From Actinomycetota bacterium (GTDB lineage Bacteria > Actinomycetota > Acidimicrobiia > IMCC26256 > PALSA-610), in contig SXHN01000118.1 in NCBI GenBank assembly GCA_005773635.1, positions 1-64,000 of the forward strand: DNA of 64,000 bases. The letters are read 5' to 3'. Under the pieces are notes generated by a model that was not told the origin of the DNA, did no database searches, and worked only from the letters and a program-made list of their open reading frames with translations. Shown in pieces: positions 16,289 through 26,788 of the stretch. Positions within the stretch are counted from its first letter, which is position 1. The number at the start of each line of letters is the position of its first letter. The translations under genes were made by a program, and so were the position numbers.

Positions 16289-17517
16289 GGGGTCTCCTTC
16301 ATGTGCGGCGTGATCTCGGCAGGTCGTAGCAATATGTCTTGGATGCGCCGCAGCAGGCGTGCACCATCCATGCCGTCACTCACTCGGTGATCGCCCGCGA
16401 GCGAAAACTGCATGACCGGTCGCACCACGATTGTGTCTTCAGCATCAACGCATGCCTCGCGTCGGATACGCCCCATGCCCAGGATGGCAACCTGCGGTGG
16501 ATAAATCACTGGAATCACACGATCGACGCCCTGATCTCCAAGACTCGTCACAGTGAAGGTTGCATCTCCAAGCTCACTTTGATGCAACCGACCGCTACGG
16601 ACGCGTCGCGTGACGTCGCTGATTCGCGTCATTAGCTCGTCAACTGTCAGCGACCGAACATCACGGATCGTCGGAGCAACGAGCCCTCTATCCCTGGTCG
16701 ACACGGCAAGGGCAACGTGTACGTTGCTACTGGTTTGAAATTCACCGTCGCGATAGGTCCCGTTACAGCTGGGGTTTTCGCTCAACGCAACCGCAACCGC
16801 TGCCACAACGGGCGCGATCATAAGCACACGCTGCTCGACTGGTCGACGGCTGTTCTCATGTTCAAGCCACGACAACAGACCACCGAGTTCAATACGATGC
16901 TCAACGTAATAGTGCGGGATTTCACGTTTGGAACGCGCCATGAGCGCAGCAAGGGCACGACGCGAGTTGAACTGCGGCCCGCTCCTGGCGAACGGGTCAT
17001 CGACGGAGGTCATGTCTGTCGCCGTCGGACCTGAGATCTGTGCGATTTCGGAGCTAGTAATGATTTCGCTGACGGATAGGGCCGCTGCCGCATGTACATC
17101 GATACCCCGTTCGAACGCCAATTTGCGGGCACGTGGGGAAACCCGCAGTCGGTCCGATGGTTCCGCTATCTGCGGGGCACTAACCAACGTGTCTACTGTA
17201 GGTATCTCATTGGCTGGTGCCGCACTCGCCAGCGGCGCGCTCGCGGACATATGGGCGACAAGCGATTGCACGTCATGTGTCGCTTCGGATCGGAGCATGG
17301 CCAATGGCGTTCCTACCGGTACCGTCATTCCGACAGGCACCAGCAACTCAGTCAATGTCCCTGATTCAAAGACCTCTATTTCGATATCGGCTTTGTCGGT
17401 ATGTACCACCGCAACGATGTCGCCCTTCTTCACCGCATCGCCTGCTTGAACGAGCCACTCAGTGACCGTGCCTTCGGTCATATCGGCGCCCAACGAAGGC
17501 ATAAGGAAATCACTCAT
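16285..17517 (-). CDS. 2-oxoacid dehydrogenase E2 (dihydrolipoyl acyltransferase)
   Basis: A 410-residue E2. Residues 1-80 form one lipoyl domain with the lipoylated lysine in HTDKADIE (Lys42). A weak peripheral-subunit-binding domain starts near [14 protein letters not shown]. The catalytic domain ends with [14 protein letters not shown], containing the HxxxDG active site. I chose the ATG at 17517, beginning [16 protein letters not shown]; it overlaps the E1 stop by eight bases. It transfers the acyl group from E1 to CoA, or conceivably to the ACP encoded next. No E3 (lipoamide dehydrogenase) gene is present in the window. Confidence 0.92.
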   Translation of the reverse strand: MSDFLMPSLGADMTEGTVTEWLVQAGDAVKKGDIVAVVHTDKADIEIEVFESGTLTELLVPVGMTVPVGTPLAMLRSEATHDVQSLVAHMSASAPLASAAPANEIPTVDTLVSAPQIAEPSDRLRVSPRARKLAFERGIDVHAAAALSVSEIITSSEIAQISGPTATDMTSVDDPFARSGPQFNSRRALAALMARSKREIPHYYVEHRIELGGLLSWLEHENSRRPVEQRVLMIAPVVAAVAVALSENPSCNGTYRDGEFQTSSNVHVALAVSTRDRGLVAPTIRDVRSLTVDELMTRISDVTRRVRSGRLHQSELGDATFTVTSLGDQGVDRVIPVIYPPQVAILGMGRIRREACVDAEDTIVVRPVMQFSLAGDHRVSDGMDGARLLRRIQDILLRPAEITPHMKETP

Positions 17518-19501
17518 GTGCAAGCACCGCATGCACCGCGGCCACGACATCACTCACCTGGGGCAGGGCTGCCTCTTCCAATTGTTTGGCATATGGAATC
17601 GGCACTTCGGCACTACACACCCGAATCACTGGAGCGTCAAGTTCGAAAAATGCCTCCTCCATGATGCGCGCACTAATTTCGGCCGAGATGCTTCCGCTTC
17701 GCCAGCCTTCATCGACGATGACTGCGTGATGTGTGTGCGCAACCGATGCAACGATGGTGGCGGTGTCGAGCGGTCTCAGCGTCCGAAGATCGACGACCTC
17801 AGCGGATATCCCACTCGTCGCTAACTCCTCGGCCGCGCGCAGCGCGGTGCTGAGCGTTCCGCCGTACGCAAAGACGCTCACGTGTTCACCGACACGGCGT
17901 ACGGCCGCATGATCAATGTCGGCCACCACTCGGGTGGCGTCGAGGTCGCACGTGACGTTGTACAGCCCGCCGTGTTCGAAGATCAACACCGGGTCGGGGT
18001 CCTGCAGTGCCGACCACAACATCGAGCGAGCGTCTTCAATCGTTGCGGGCACCAAGACCCGTAACCCAGGAATATGTGCGTACCAACCCTCAAGGCTGTG
18101 CGAATGTTGCGCCGCGAGTTGACGGCCCGCTCCCGTCGTCATGCGAATGACCAATGGCACGTTCACTTGACCGTTCGACATGTGGAGCAGTGTGGCGGCA
18201 TTGTTCAGAATCTGATCCAAGGCCAGCAAGCTGAAATTGACTGTCATGATTTCCACGATCGGTCGCATGCCACCGATCGCGGCGCCGATTCCCGCACCAA
18301 CAAACGCGGACTCTGACAACGGGGTATCTCGTATGCGGGCCTCGCCGAACTCCTCGACCAATCCAAGGCTGACGGCAAAACATCCGCCGTACGCACCGAT
18401 GTCTTCGCCCATCATGAAGACACGATCGTCGCGCTGTAATGCCTCGCGAAGGGCCGAGCGAAAGGATTCTCGATAGCTCGTCGTTCCTGATGCGGCGTCA
18501 ACTGACGTGGCGTTAAGCGTCTGAGTCGCGCTCGTGACGTATTTCTGCAACCGGCTGACGGGCTCAAGCGTGCCTGCTTGGGCCTGCGCGACAGCAACCT
18601 CGATTTCAGCCGCAGCATCTCGTTCGTACCGATCGATGTCGCCAGTGTTGATGACACCTTCTTCGAGCGCTTGCTTTTGGAGCAACGCTATGGGATCGCG
18701 CTCTTTCCACTCCGTGACCTCTTGTTTGGTCCGATATCTTTCGGGGTCATACATCGAGTGTGCACGAAATCGATACGTCTTGGCTTCGAGGAACATCGGG
18801 CCACCACCAGCGCGAATTGCTGCTACCGCGCTTACTGCTGTAGCCCGCACTTTGATGGCATCCATACCGTCAACACTGCATGCAGGCATGCCGTATGCCG
18901 ACGCTTTGAATGCGAGGTTCGTCTGCGATTCTGACCGGGCAAGCGCGGTTCCCATTGCGTACAGGTTGTTCTCACACACGAAGAGCACGGGCAGCTTCCA
19001 CAACGCAGCAAGGTTCATACTTTCGTGGAATTCACCCTCGGCAACTGCCCCTTCGCCAAAGAGGCACACGGTTACGGTCGGTTGTTCGCGAAGGCGCGCC
19101 GCAAGAGCGAGTCCGACAGCAATTGGCAATGCACTCGCAACAATCGCGTTTCCACCGTAGAAACGCCGCGACGCATCAAACAAATGCATCGATCCACCTC
19201 GGCCGCCGCTGCAACCCTCCTGTTTCCCGAACATTTCGGCATACACGCTTGCCATCGGAAGACCCCGCGCCAGCGCGTGCCCGTGTTCTCGATACGTTGA
19301 CACCACCGCGTCATCCGCATGTAACTCCGAGATGACACCCGCCGCAACGGCCTCTTCGCCGATTCCGAGATGCATGAATCCGCGGATTGCGCCAGCGCTG
19401 TAGAGCTCAACGCAACGTTCCTCAAAGCGACGAATACGGATCATCGAGCGCAGCAACGGCTCCACGTCAATGGTTTCAAGGAGTTCGCTCCGCACAGTCA
19501 T
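17510..19501 (-). CDS. Fused E1 alpha-beta subunit of a 2-oxoacid/acetoin dehydrogenase
   Basis: A 663-residue fusion. The alpha half (about 1-320) carries [11 protein letters not shown] and the thiamine diphosphate motif [13 protein letters not shown]...CENN near residues 148-178. The beta half starts near residue 345 ([17 protein letters not shown]) with [11 protein letters not shown] and ends with a transketolase C-domain ([12 protein letters not shown]). It decarboxylates a 2-oxo acid or acetoin and passes the acyl group to lipoate on E2. Fused E1s of this length occur in actinobacteria as pyruvate, branched-chain or acetoin enzymes; sequence alone does not decide. The start overlaps the acyl-CoA synthetase stop by four bases. 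Confidence 0.9.
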   Translation of the reverse strand: MTVRSELLETIDVEPLLRSMIRIRRFEERCVELYSAGAIRGFMHLGIGEEAVAAGVISELHADDAVVSTYREHGHALARGLPMASVYAEMFGKQEGCSGGRGGSMHLFDASRRFYGGNAIVASALPIAVGLALAARLREQPTVTVCLFGEGAVAEGEFHESMNLAALWKLPVLFVCENNLYAMGTALARSESQTNLAFKASAYGMPACSVDGMDAIKVRATAVSAVAAIRAGGGPMFLEAKTYRFRAHSMYDPERYRTKQEVTEWKERDPIALLQKQALEEGVINTGDIDRYERDAAAEIEVAVAQAQAGTLEPVSRLQKYVTSATQTLNATSVDAASGTTSYRESFRSALREALQRDDRVFMMGEDIGAYGGCFAVSLGLVEEFGEARIRDTPLSESAFVGAGIGAAIGGMRPIVEIMTVNFSLLALDQILNNAATLLHMSNGQVNVPLVIRMTTGAGRQLAAQHSHSLEGWYAHIPGLRVLVPATIEDARSMLWSALQDPDPVLIFEHGGLYNVTCDLDATRVVADIDHAAVRRVGEHVSVFAYGGTLSTALRAAEELATSGISAEVVDLRTLRPLDTATIVASVAHTHHAVIVDEGWRSGSISAEISARIMEEAFFELDAPVIRVCSAEVPIPYAKQLEEAALPQVSDVVAAVHAVLAHE

Positions 19502-21276
19502 GGGTGTGATACCTCCAAGGTTGACAGGTCGCCTTCTGGAAGTCCGAGTGTCCGGGCTCGCAGCAATCGGCGCAACACCTTGCCACTACGCGTCTTGGGA
19601 ATGTCGTTGGAGAACTCGATTGACCGCGGTGCAATGACTGCGCCCAGTCGATGACGAGCGAAAGCCATCAGATCCTGACGCATCGAATCACTCGGGTCGT
19701 AGCCATCACGCAGTGATACGAATGCCTTCACAACGTTGCCCGCGATCGGATCGGGAATCCCAATCACGGCAGCTTCCGCGACCGCGGGATGTTCGAGCAG
19801 AGCGCTTTCAACTTCGAATGGGCCGACGAGATGACCCGACGTCTTGATCACGTCATCACCCCGTGCAACAAACCAGTAATAGCCGTTGCGGTCTCGTCGC
19901 ACAATGTCTCCTGTGAGATACCAATCATCCCGGAAGCATTTGTCGTAGCGCTCTTGATTATCGACGTACGACCTGAACATGGAAGGCCAACCGGCTCTGA
20001 GCGCGAGTTCACCCTCTTCATCAGGGTCGGAGATCTGCTCGACCTCGCCACCAGTGCGCGCAATCTCACCGTCTTCACGACGTCGCAACACTGCGGCTGT
20101 AATTCCAGGCAGCGGCCGCCCCATGGAACCTGGAAACACATCGCACGCGGCAAGGTTTGCAATCATGATGCCACCCGTTTCGGTTTGCCACCAATTGTCA
20201 TGTATTGGTATGCCAAACGCTTCGACACCCCAGGTAACTGCTTCTGGATTCAGCGGTTCGCCGACGCTTGCTATGAATCGCAACGCCGAAAGGTCGAAAC
20301 GTTGAGCCTCTGAGGCCCCGCTGCGCATCAGCCGCCGGATCGCGGTAGGCGCGGTGTACCACACCGTCACACGTTCTCGTTCAAGCGTGCGGTACCACTC
20401 AGTTGTATCGAATTCAGCTTCGGTGACAAGCACCGTTGCGCCAAGCGCCATTGGCGCCAAGATCCCGTAAGAGGTGCCGGTTACCCATCCGGGGTCAGCA
20501 GTGCACCAAAACACGTCATCGGGCTTCAGATCGAGAGCCACGCGAGCAGTCTCACGGTGCGCGCAGATCGCTGCATGTACGTGGAGTGCACCTTTTGGCA
20601 CGCCAGTAGTGCCGCTCGTGAAATGGAGCAGCGCAGGGTGCTCTGGGTCTGTCGGCGCGATCGAGAAGCGAGTGTCAGACGGCTCAACGAGGTGATCGAA
20701 TTGCAAAAGCCCTTCAGATCCACAGATGTCATCGGTGATGAGAACGTGCTCAAGATCAGTCGCGCGTTCGCGAATGGACGCGACCGTGCGGTCATAGAGT
20801 CGACGACTCGTCAAGAGTGCTTTCGCCTTGCCCCGGTTGAGCCGAGTGAGCACTGGTTCTGGTCCGAACGACGAAAACAGCGGGGTCACGACCGCGCCAG
20901 CCTTCAGCGCACCGAGGACCATGAAGTACAGCGCAGGGACTCGGCCCAGAAGTGTGTAAACATGATCACCGGATTCGACGCCAAGCTTCTGTAAGGCATT
21001 CGCTACTTGGTTCGTTCGTGCTTCGAAGTCACGGTACGTGAACTCAAGACGAGAACCATCCCCGCCTAACCAACGCAACGCGACTTCATCGCCGCGCCCT
21101 TCCAGGACATGGCGGTCGATCGCCTCGTATCCCATGTTGATTCCACCAGACGGCAAGAACGCAAGTCTTCGGAATGCTGCTTCCCATGAAAACTGGGCGC
21201 ACTCAGCGCTGTAGTCGGCGACATTGGCCTGCGCCCGTGCACGAGCGTTCGCCGGGATCATCGACGAGATGTGCAT
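19498..21276 (-). CDS. Acetyl-CoA synthetase-like AMP-forming acyl-CoA ligase
   Basis: A 592-residue ligase with the P-loop [14 protein letters not shown] near residue 210, [10 protein letters not shown] near 345, and the [22 protein letters not shown] hinge. It ends with a catalytic lysine region [13 protein letters not shown]. The WWQTETG motif marks acetyl/propionyl-CoA synthetase relatives. It converts a short carboxylate to its CoA ester. The start and the upstream DUF1918 stop share a base (TAATG), and the stop overlaps E1, so all are one operon. It could recover or supply acetyl-CoA next to the dehydrogenase complex. Chain-length preference is inferred. Confidence 0.9.
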   Translation of the reverse strand: MHISSMIPANARARAQANVADYSAECAQFSWEAAFRRLAFLPSGGINMGYEAIDRHVLEGRGDEVALRWLGGDGSRLEFTYRDFEARTNQVANALQKLGVESGDHVYTLLGRVPALYFMVLGALKAGAVVTPLFSSFGPEPVLTRLNRGKAKALLTSRRLYDRTVASIRERATDLEHVLITDDICGSEGLLQFDHLVEPSDTRFSIAPTDPEHPALLHFTSGTTGVPKGALHVHAAICAHRETARVALDLKPDDVFWCTADPGWVTGTSYGILAPMALGATVLVTEAEFDTTEWYRTLERERVTVWYTAPTAIRRLMRSGASEAQRFDLSALRFIASVGEPLNPEAVTWGVEAFGIPIHDNWWQTETGGIMIANLAACDVFPGSMGRPLPGITAAVLRRREDGEIARTGGEVEQISDPDEEGELALRAGWPSMFRSYVDNQERYDKCFRDDWYLTGDIVRRDRNGYYWFVARGDDVIKTSGHLVGPFEVESALLEHPAVAEAAVIGIPDPIAGNVVKAFVSLRDGYDPSDSMRQDLMAFARHRLGAVIAPRSIEFSNDIPKTRSGKVLRRLLRARTLGLPEGDLSTLEVSHP

Positions 21277-21473
21277 TAGTGCTCATCGAAGTGCACGATG
21301 CGAGCGTCTGAACCAGGAAAGAAGATGCACTCCTGCCCGTCGTCCCAAAGGACACGAAAGTGCGCCGTTTCGCCTTCGCCCAGCACCTCCAAGATCTCGC
21401 CTTCGCGTGGAGGCGCCCCGACGTTGTGTCCGTCAATGACAATCTCATCGCCAACCTTTGCCGCAAGCTCCAT
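21276..21473 (-). CDS. DUF1918 small protein, first gene of E1-E2-ACP operon
   Basis: A 65-residue protein of the actinobacterial DUF1918 family: AAKVGDEIVIDGHNVG, then GEILEVLGEG and FRVLWDDGQECIFFPGSDARIV. It looks like a small SH3-like beta barrel. The function is unknown. I chose the ATG at 21473 because GAGGAGG lies eight bases upstream; the frame extends further up without family similarity. Its stop overlaps the acyl-CoA synthetase start in TAATG. A near-perfect DosR-type box lies 63 bases upstream, so this gene likely opens the operon. DUF1918 proteins often sit near stress genes in actinobacteria. Confidence 0.85.
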   Translation of the reverse strand: MELAAKVGDEIVIDGHNVGAPPREGEILEVLGEGETAHFRVLWDDGQECIFFPGSDARIVHFDEH

Positions 21474-21535
21474 CAGTAGACCTCCTCGGTCGTCATATCC
21501 GTCAGCATCCTGGCAAACGCGACTCCGCCAGCCAA

Positions 21536-21549
21536 GGGTCAACAGTCAC
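21536..21549. promoter_or_regulatory. DosR-type box for the DUF1918-Acs-E1-E2-ACP operon
   Basis: GGGTC-AACA-GTCAC matches seven of eight fixed positions and lies 63 bases upstream of the DUF1918 start. A second partial site, GACCCTTAC at about 21562-21570, follows at 13 bases. Confidence 0.5.
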
Positions 21550-21591
21550 GTGGCTAGTAGCCGTCAGACCCTTACATACTTACGCCCAGCG

Positions 21592-22479
21592 CTAGCGCGA
21601 TGATGTCGTTCGCGCCACGTCACCTCGAAGGTAGACGAACCAATAGGCAAGACCCACAAGACCAGCACCGCCGATGACGTTTCCGATCGTCACGGGCAAC
21701 AGGTTGCCAACGATAAAACCGCGCATATCGACGCTGCCAAATTGGCCCGATGCCCGGTGCGACGTACTCCAAAATCGATCGTCACCCCAAGCTCGAATGA
21801 ACAGCGCTTCGGGGATGTAGTACATGTTCGCCACACTGTGTTCAAACCCGGCCGCGACAAACGCTGTAACAGGCAAAATGATCGCCACGAACTTGTCGGT
21901 GACGCTGCGAGCAGAAAACGACAGCCAGATGGCAAGGCACACAAGCGCGTTCGCCAGCACTCCGAGCAAGACCGCTTCGACGAAACTCAACGATGTCTTC
22001 GTCGCCGCTATCTCAAGAGTCCGGACACCCACCGATCCTCCACCAAGGCGATAGTGGCCGGCCCCGAATACGAGCAACGCCGTGCTAACGCCGCCAAGCA
22101 GGTTGCCCAGATACACAACGATCCAGTTGCGCAGCAACTGCCGAACGGTGACCCGGCGACTGGCTACCGCCATCATCACGAGATTGTTCCCAGTGAACAG
22201 TTCGGCGCCGCCAACAACAACGAGAAGCAGCCCGAGTGAAAAGGTCAAGCCGCCCAACAATCGGGTGACGCCCGGCGGCATTCCACCTCCGGCAGTCGCC
22301 GCAACTGAAAACACTGCACCGAGGGCAATAAACGACCCTGCGAGTATGGCCAAGGGAAACAACGACGCAAGGGGCATCATTGCCTTTGTTTCGCCGACGG
22401 CCTCCACCCGGCGGGCCATCGCAGCGGGCATTAACGCGTCAGGCGGGAAGCTTTGCGGTTGGTCGGCGAACGGATCCAT
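21592..22479 (-). CDS. focA: Formate/nitrite transporter (FNT) family channel
   Basis: A 295-residue membrane protein with about six helices and the FNT motifs GGAELFTGNNLVMM and AAGFEHSVANMYYIPEALF. The latter includes the re-entrant loop and the central histidine region. FNT pentamers pass formate, nitrite or other small monoacids. The gene overlaps the formate dehydrogenase stop by 41 bases, and AAGGAGG lies 12 bases before the ATG. A later in-frame Met at 22431 would avoid the overlap. Formate is the likely substrate from context, but nitrite is possible because a copper nitrite reductase lies in the same island. Confidence 0.9.
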   Translation of the reverse strand: MDPFADQPQSFPPDALMPAAMARRVEAVGETKAMMPLASLFPLAILAGSFIALGAVFSVAATAGGGMPPGVTRLLGGLTFSLGLLLVVVGGAELFTGNNLVMMAVASRRVTVRQLLRNWIVVYLGNLLGGVSTALLVFGAGHYRLGGGSVGVRTLEIAATKTSLSFVEAVLLGVLANALVCLAIWLSFSARSVTDKFVAIILPVTAFVAAGFEHSVANMYYIPEALFIRAWGDDRFWSTSHRASGQFGSVDMRGFIVGNLLPVTIGNVIGGAGLVGLAYWFVYLRGDVARTTSSR

Positions 22480-25087
22480 TTGGGCGACGTTCCTCCTTCA
22501 ACGGCGATATTGCCACGGCCGTGAGCTTGTACTCGGGCGCGTGCGTTTGACGATCTCGGTACGGGCTAGTAACGCGGTTGACTTCGGTGGTCGGGTCGTT
22601 GAACGTACAGAACAACACGCCGACCTCGACGCGCTCGGTGATTTCTACTGGCAGTATCGCTCGACCGTGTCGGCTATTGATCTCCACGGACTGTCCGTTC
22701 AGGATTCCGAACCGAGCCGCGTCATGCGGATGGATTTCAAGCGTGTCGGTTGGTCGGCACTGATGCACCAGAGATCGACGGGTCATCGTGCCCGCGTTGA
22801 ATTGGTACAAACTCCGACCCGTCACGAGCCACATCGGCACGATGTCATCTCGTTGCTCCGGACTCGCGACAAACTCGATGGCCCTGAGCTGCGCTCGCGC
22901 TCCGATACCGGGAAAGTTGTCGACGTGCAACAGTGTCGTGCCAGGATGACCGGTGCTCGGACACGGCCATTGCACGCCACCGGGAGCGTCAAGTCGCTCG
23001 TTGGTGATACCGGCACCTGGCGCCCAAGCCTCACGAATCTCGTCCCAGATCTCTCGACTATCGCGGTACGCGAAATATTCGTCGGCTCCAAACGCATGCG
23101 CAAGCCCTTGGACGATTTGCCAGTCTGCGCGCGCCACACCGGGTGCATTCACCGCTCTTCGCACACGCTGCACTCGACGCTCGGAATTCATGAACGTCCC
23201 GTCTTTTTCGAATGCCGCGGCAGCGGGGAGAAAGATATTGGCGAATTCTCGCGCCGTTTCATTGAGAAAGAGATCAACAACTACGAGGCACTGCAACTGC
23301 GAGAGACCTCGCCGCGTGGTGTTCATGTCGGCCTGGGTTGAAGCGATATCCCATCCTGCGGCAATCAGCCCGTGAAGTTCGCCAGCGCCGGCAGCGTCAA
23401 TCATTTCCATCGCATCGAGACCGCGACCCAGGGGCACCTCCACCCCCCACAGTGCCGAGATTCGCTCCACACCCGCGGCGATCGGCACGTATCCGGGAAG
23501 ATTCGACGGTTCGCATCCCATGTGCGCGGCACCTTGAACGTTGTTCTGGCCGCGCAATGGATTCACACCAGACCCCGGGCGGCCGAGATTGCCGGTCAGC
23601 AGCGCGAGATTCGCAATGCAGATGACTCCATCGGTCCCCTGGTGATGTTCGGTGAGACCGAGCCCATGGAAACTGATCGATGGTGTCGCAGTTGCGTAGA
23701 GCCGCGCCGCCGCACGAATATCGTCAGCTTCCACTCCGCACACATCGGCCAGCTTCTCTGGTGACCACGCTCGACAGGCACGTCGGTACTCATCGAATCC
23801 TTCCACCCTCGTGTCGATGAATGCAGCATCCACCAATCCTTCGTCGACGATCGCCGACGCCATAGAGGCGAGGAGCGCGACCGTTGTGCCAGGTCGAGGA
23901 CGAAGATGGATCGTTGCCGCTGCTGCCAACTCGGTCCGGCGCGGATCGATCACAATGAGATTCGCGCCTCGACGCGCGGCTTGCAGAATGCGTACGCCAA
24001 CGACCGGATGATTCTCGGTTGTATTTGTGCCGCACAACATGATTGTGCCAGCTCGTTCGATGTCATCGAAGGAGCTGGTCGCTGCGCCTGTGCCGAAGAC
24101 GGTCTTCAATCCGACTGCGCTCGGTGCGTGACACACGCGAGCGCAACTGTCGACGTTATTAGTGCGAAGCACAGCCCGAGCAAACTTCTGCCAGAGGTAG
24201 TTATCCTCATTAGTGGCCCGCGCTGAAGCGAGTACCCCAATCGCGTCGGGTCCGTGGCTTTCGCTGATATCTCGCAGACGCGACGCCACTTCGCTGAACG
24301 CTGCGTCCCAGGTCACTTCACGCCAACCATCGGCATCGCGGATCATGGGCTTACTCATGCGGTCCGGTGCTGATGTGAACCCGAAGCCGTAACGCCCCTT
24401 GACGCAAGCGTGGCCGCGGTTTACCGGCGCATCAATGGCAGGACGAACGGCGATGACTTCATTGTCGCGGGTGCCGAGCATCAGCTCACACCCGACTCCA
24501 CAGTATGGACACGTCGTTCGAGTCCAATCCGTGGGCTGCGCCGCACTAACGAGCGACTTGTCGACCAACGCATCCGTTGGACACGCATCGACGCACGCAC
24601 CACAGGCCACGCACGATGACTCCAGCAGCGTGGTGCCCGAATCAGCAACGATCCGCGAACTCGCGCCTCGCGACTCGACGTGCCATACCGAACGACCCTC
24701 TACTTCATCGCAGATGCGGACGCAACGCCAACACTCGATGCACTGCGACATGTCGACGTGAATCAACGGATGGCTGTCATCAATGAGCTCTGGTATCGAT
24801 CCCGCCGCAGGACGGGCCACCATCAGCTCCAGCTCCGCGCGGACAGCCTCGATCAGAGGGGTCGTGGTCTCAACCGTCATGCCATCGACCACCGCCGTGG
24901 TACAGGCTGCAACTGGATTCAGTCCATCGTCCACTGCTACCACGCACATCCGACACGCACCAACGGGTTCAAGACGCGGGTCTGTGCATCTCGTTGGTAT
25001 CTCGATACCAACCTGCAGCGCAGCCTGCAAGATGGTCAGCCCATCCGCCACATCGACATCGGTACCATCGATCACAAGATGTTGCAC
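22439..25087 (-). CDS. Formate dehydrogenase alpha subunit, molybdopterin (Cys-type)
   Basis: An 882-residue fusion. Residues 1-77 are a 2Fe-2S ferredoxin-like domain with clustered cysteines, followed by an NADH-dehydrogenase-G-like 4Fe-4S region (CIECWRCVRIC). Then come ferredoxin motif CVACGACVDACP and the MopB catalytic domain starting TTCPYCGVGCE. The molybdenum ligand is cysteine in ARVCHAPSAVGL near residue 319, with no in-frame TGA for selenocysteine. The C-terminal molybdopterin-dinucleotide domain begins near MWLVTGRSLYQFN. It oxidises formate (or reduces CO2) in the cytoplasm, passing electrons to ferredoxin or an NADH module not encoded here. focA follows, overlapping. A weak DosR-like site lies 98 bases upstream. 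Confidence 0.92.
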   Translation of the reverse strand: MQHLVIDGTDVDVADGLTILQAALQVGIEIPTRCTDPRLEPVGACRMCVVAVDDGLNPVAACTTAVVDGMTVETTTPLIEAVRAELELMVARPAAGSIPELIDDSHPLIHVDMSQCIECWRCVRICDEVEGRSVWHVESRGASSRIVADSGTTLLESSCVACGACVDACPTDALVDKSLVSAAQPTDWTRTTCPYCGVGCELMLGTRDNEVIAVRPAIDAPVNRGHACVKGRYGFGFTSAPDRMSKPMIRDADGWREVTWDAAFSEVASRLRDISESHGPDAIGVLASARATNEDNYLWQKFARAVLRTNNVDSCARVCHAPSAVGLKTVFGTGAATSSFDDIERAGTIMLCGTNTTENHPVVGVRILQAARRGANLIVIDPRRTELAAAATIHLRPRPGTTVALLASMASAIVDEGLVDAAFIDTRVEGFDEYRRACRAWSPEKLADVCGVEADDIRAAARLYATATPSISFHGLGLTEHHQGTDGVICIANLALLTGNLGRPGSGVNPLRGQNNVQGAAHMGCEPSNLPGYVPIAAGVERISALWGVEVPLGRGLDAMEMIDAAGAGELHGLIAAGWDIASTQADMNTTRRGLSQLQCLVVVDLFLNETAREFANIFLPAAAAFEKDGTFMNSERRVQRVRRAVNAPGVARADWQIVQGLAHAFGADEYFAYRDSREIWDEIREAWAPGAGITNERLDAPGGVQWPCPSTGHPGTTLLHVDNFPGIGARAQLRAIEFVASPEQRDDIVPMWLVTGRSLYQFNAGTMTRRSLVHQCRPTDTLEIHPHDAARFGILNGQSVEINSRHGRAILPVEITERVEVGVLFCTFNDPTTEVNRVTSPYRDRQTHAPEYKLTAVAISPLKEERRPNGSVRRPTAKLPA

Positions 25088-25184
25088 GGTCTGCTCCTCG
25101 CCTACGACGTGCCAGCGTCCAACACAACCGCGTCACAAGACAGCGGCCAGATTCATTGTGTCGTGCATCGATCGGTTCAGATAG

Positions 25185-25198
25185 AGAACAAAGTCCCA
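25185..25198. promoter_or_regulatory. Weak DosR-like site upstream of formate dehydrogenase
   Basis: The reverse strand reads GGGAC-TTTG-TTCTC, six of eight fixed positions, with one intact half-site. It lies 98 bases upstream of the start at 25087. The 275-base gap holds no other signal I recognise. Confidence 0.3.
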
Positions 25199-25362
25199 TC
25201 GACAATCGGTTCCAAGTCGGGACCGAGAAAAAGACCGTCTCCCCTGTCAAGCGCTGCCTTCGAGTGCTGCAATGGGATCAGGGAATTGAAGATCGAGACA
25301 CGGCGAGTCGGTCAATCTCGTGGTGGGCGTGAGAAGCCCGGAACCACTCTGCTGTGGCGCAC

Positions 25363-26586
25363 TCAACCGCCGTTTCCGATCCGTCGCGGCGGTACTGGCG
25401 GGAGCATCACGTGGTGGCGAGCGACGCGCATCGGAGCGCGTTGCACTGCATGTGCGATATCCGTCGGCGTCACGATTCCTACGAGATTGTCTTCATCAAA
25501 CACCAGCGCGCGCCGACCGGCATGCTGGGCCATTAGGTCAAACAAGGTGGCCATGCTGTCGTTGGGTGAAACTCGCGCGATGTCTTCGAGTGGTTGCGCG
25601 ATGTGAGCGACTGAGATGAGCGTCCGATCTGCGGGCGATGTATTTCGAACGTCATCGAGTGAGACGAGGCCTTCCACTTGGCCCTCGTGTCCTACTACAG
25701 GGAACGCCGAGCAACGATGTGTCAACATAAATTGGTCGAGGACGTCCGCTACCGACGCGTCGGACGGCACGGTGATCGGATCTGGGCTCATGACCTCTCG
25801 GACGGCAACGCTTGCGAGTTCATTGCGCAGTGTGATGTCCAGTTCTTCGCTGCGCGCTGCGTTGAACACGAACCATCCAAGGAACACAAGCCAGACACCG
25901 CTGACGAGAGCTCCGAACGCGAACTCAAGGAGGCCCAGCGCGATCAGCACAATCGCAAAGCGACGGCCAGCGCGGGTAGCGCGTACTCCAGCAAGCGTGC
26001 GGTCGCCGGTTCGACGCCAAATCCATGCGCGCAACAACCGACCACCATCCAATGGCGCGGCCGGGGCTAGGTTGAAAACAGCCAGCACTAGGTTCATCGT
26101 GCCGAGCCAAGTCAATGCGGCCCTTGCGAGCAACGATCCATCAAAGGCGGCGAAGACTGCCACAGCGATCAGTGCAGTTGCACCGATCGCGGCGCTCATC
26201 GCGGGGCCAGCTACCGCGATCGCAAACTCGTCGTTTGGTGATTCTGGCTCCGATGCAATGGTTGCAATCCCACCCAGCAGCCAAAGACGAATATCGCGAA
26301 CCATCACACCGCGGTGTATCGCGACCACGGAATGCGCCAGTTCGTGCGCCAGTAATCCCGCTACGAACAACACTGCCATCGCAGCGCCCGCAACCCAATA
26401 CCACGCCGTTGGGTAGCCAGGAGTTCCGTCGGGGAACGCCCGGCTCGCGAGCGACCACGCGACGAGCCAAAGGATCACGATCACGCTCCAGTCGGCGTGG
26501 ATATCAATCCCCGAAATTCGCCCGAAATGCAACCCATCAGCGAACCGCCCGGACTCATTGTGGTGGAGATGCGAAGCGTCGGCCAT
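25363..26586 (-). CDS. Site-2 protease (M50) with C-terminal CBS pair
   Basis: A membrane metalloprotease of about 407 residues. HELAH provides zinc ligands and catalytic glutamate in an early helix, and NLAPAAPLDGGR supplies the aspartate ligand. About six membrane helices are followed by two CBS domains (REVMSPDPITV, then LEDIARVSPNDSMATLFDLM). Such Rip3-like site-2 proteases cleave membrane proteins such as anti-sigma factors, with CBS domains sensing nucleotides. Rv2625c of M. tuberculosis, a DosR-regulon gene beside hrp1, has this architecture. Start is uncertain: ATG at 26586 or upstream candidates at 26601 and 26628. The DosR-type box at 26693 lies in the divergent gap. Confidence 0.85.
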   Translation of the reverse strand: MADASHLHHNESGRFADGLHFGRISGIDIHADWSVIVILWLVAWSLASRAFPDGTPGYPTAWYWVAGAAMAVLFVAGLLAHELAHSVVAIHRGVMVRDIRLWLLGGIATIASEPESPNDEFAIAVAGPAMSAAIGATALIAVAVFAAFDGSLLARAALTWLGTMNLVLAVFNLAPAAPLDGGRLLRAWIWRRTGDRTLAGVRATRAGRRFAIVLIALGLLEFAFGALVSGVWLVFLGWFVFNAARSEELDITLRNELASVAVREVMSPDPITVPSDASVADVLDQFMLTHRCSAFPVVGHEGQVEGLVSLDDVRNTSPADRTLISVAHIAQPLEDIARVSPNDSMATLFDLMAQHAGRRALVFDEDNLVGIVTPTDIAHAVQRAPMRVARHHVMLPPVPPRRIGNGG

Positions 26587-26692
26587 CCATTCACTCTGCA
26601 TACAACGGCCCCATTGCGACAGTGCCAACTGTCGAACAGAACAGAGGAATTCGACCCGATATCGCGCGTTGGCGGAATACGGGGCGAGTCTT

Positions 26693-26706
26693 GTGACTTC
26701 CGCCCC
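26693..26706. promoter_or_regulatory. DosR-type box between M50 protease and glycosyltransferase
   Basis: The reverse strand reads GGGGC-GGAA-GTCAC, seven of eight fixed positions. It is 83 bases from the glycosyltransferase start and 107 bases from the M50 protease start. TATTC follows it on the plus strand. Confidence 0.48.
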
Positions 26707-26788
26707 TATTCAAAGACCGCCGGCAGTTTTACCGTGAATGTTAGAGACATACAAAAAGTCCAGTGGTGGTCACTGCCAAGGAGCATCC

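Noticed and set aside
22082-23341. A long plus-strand open frame (about 419 codons) antisense to focA and formate dehydrogenase.
   Set aside because: It is a mirror of codon bias in the real minus-strand genes and has no recognisable domain; both opposite genes have full motif sets.
24100-24160. Selenocysteine in the formate dehydrogenase active site.
   Set aside because: The ligand position has a cysteine codon in RVCHAPS, with no in-frame TGA, and no SECIS-like element is needed.
24680-25606. A 308-codon plus-strand frame across the formate dehydrogenase start and the M50 protease end.
   Set aside because: No protein family features; it spans the gap between two well-supported opposite-strand genes.
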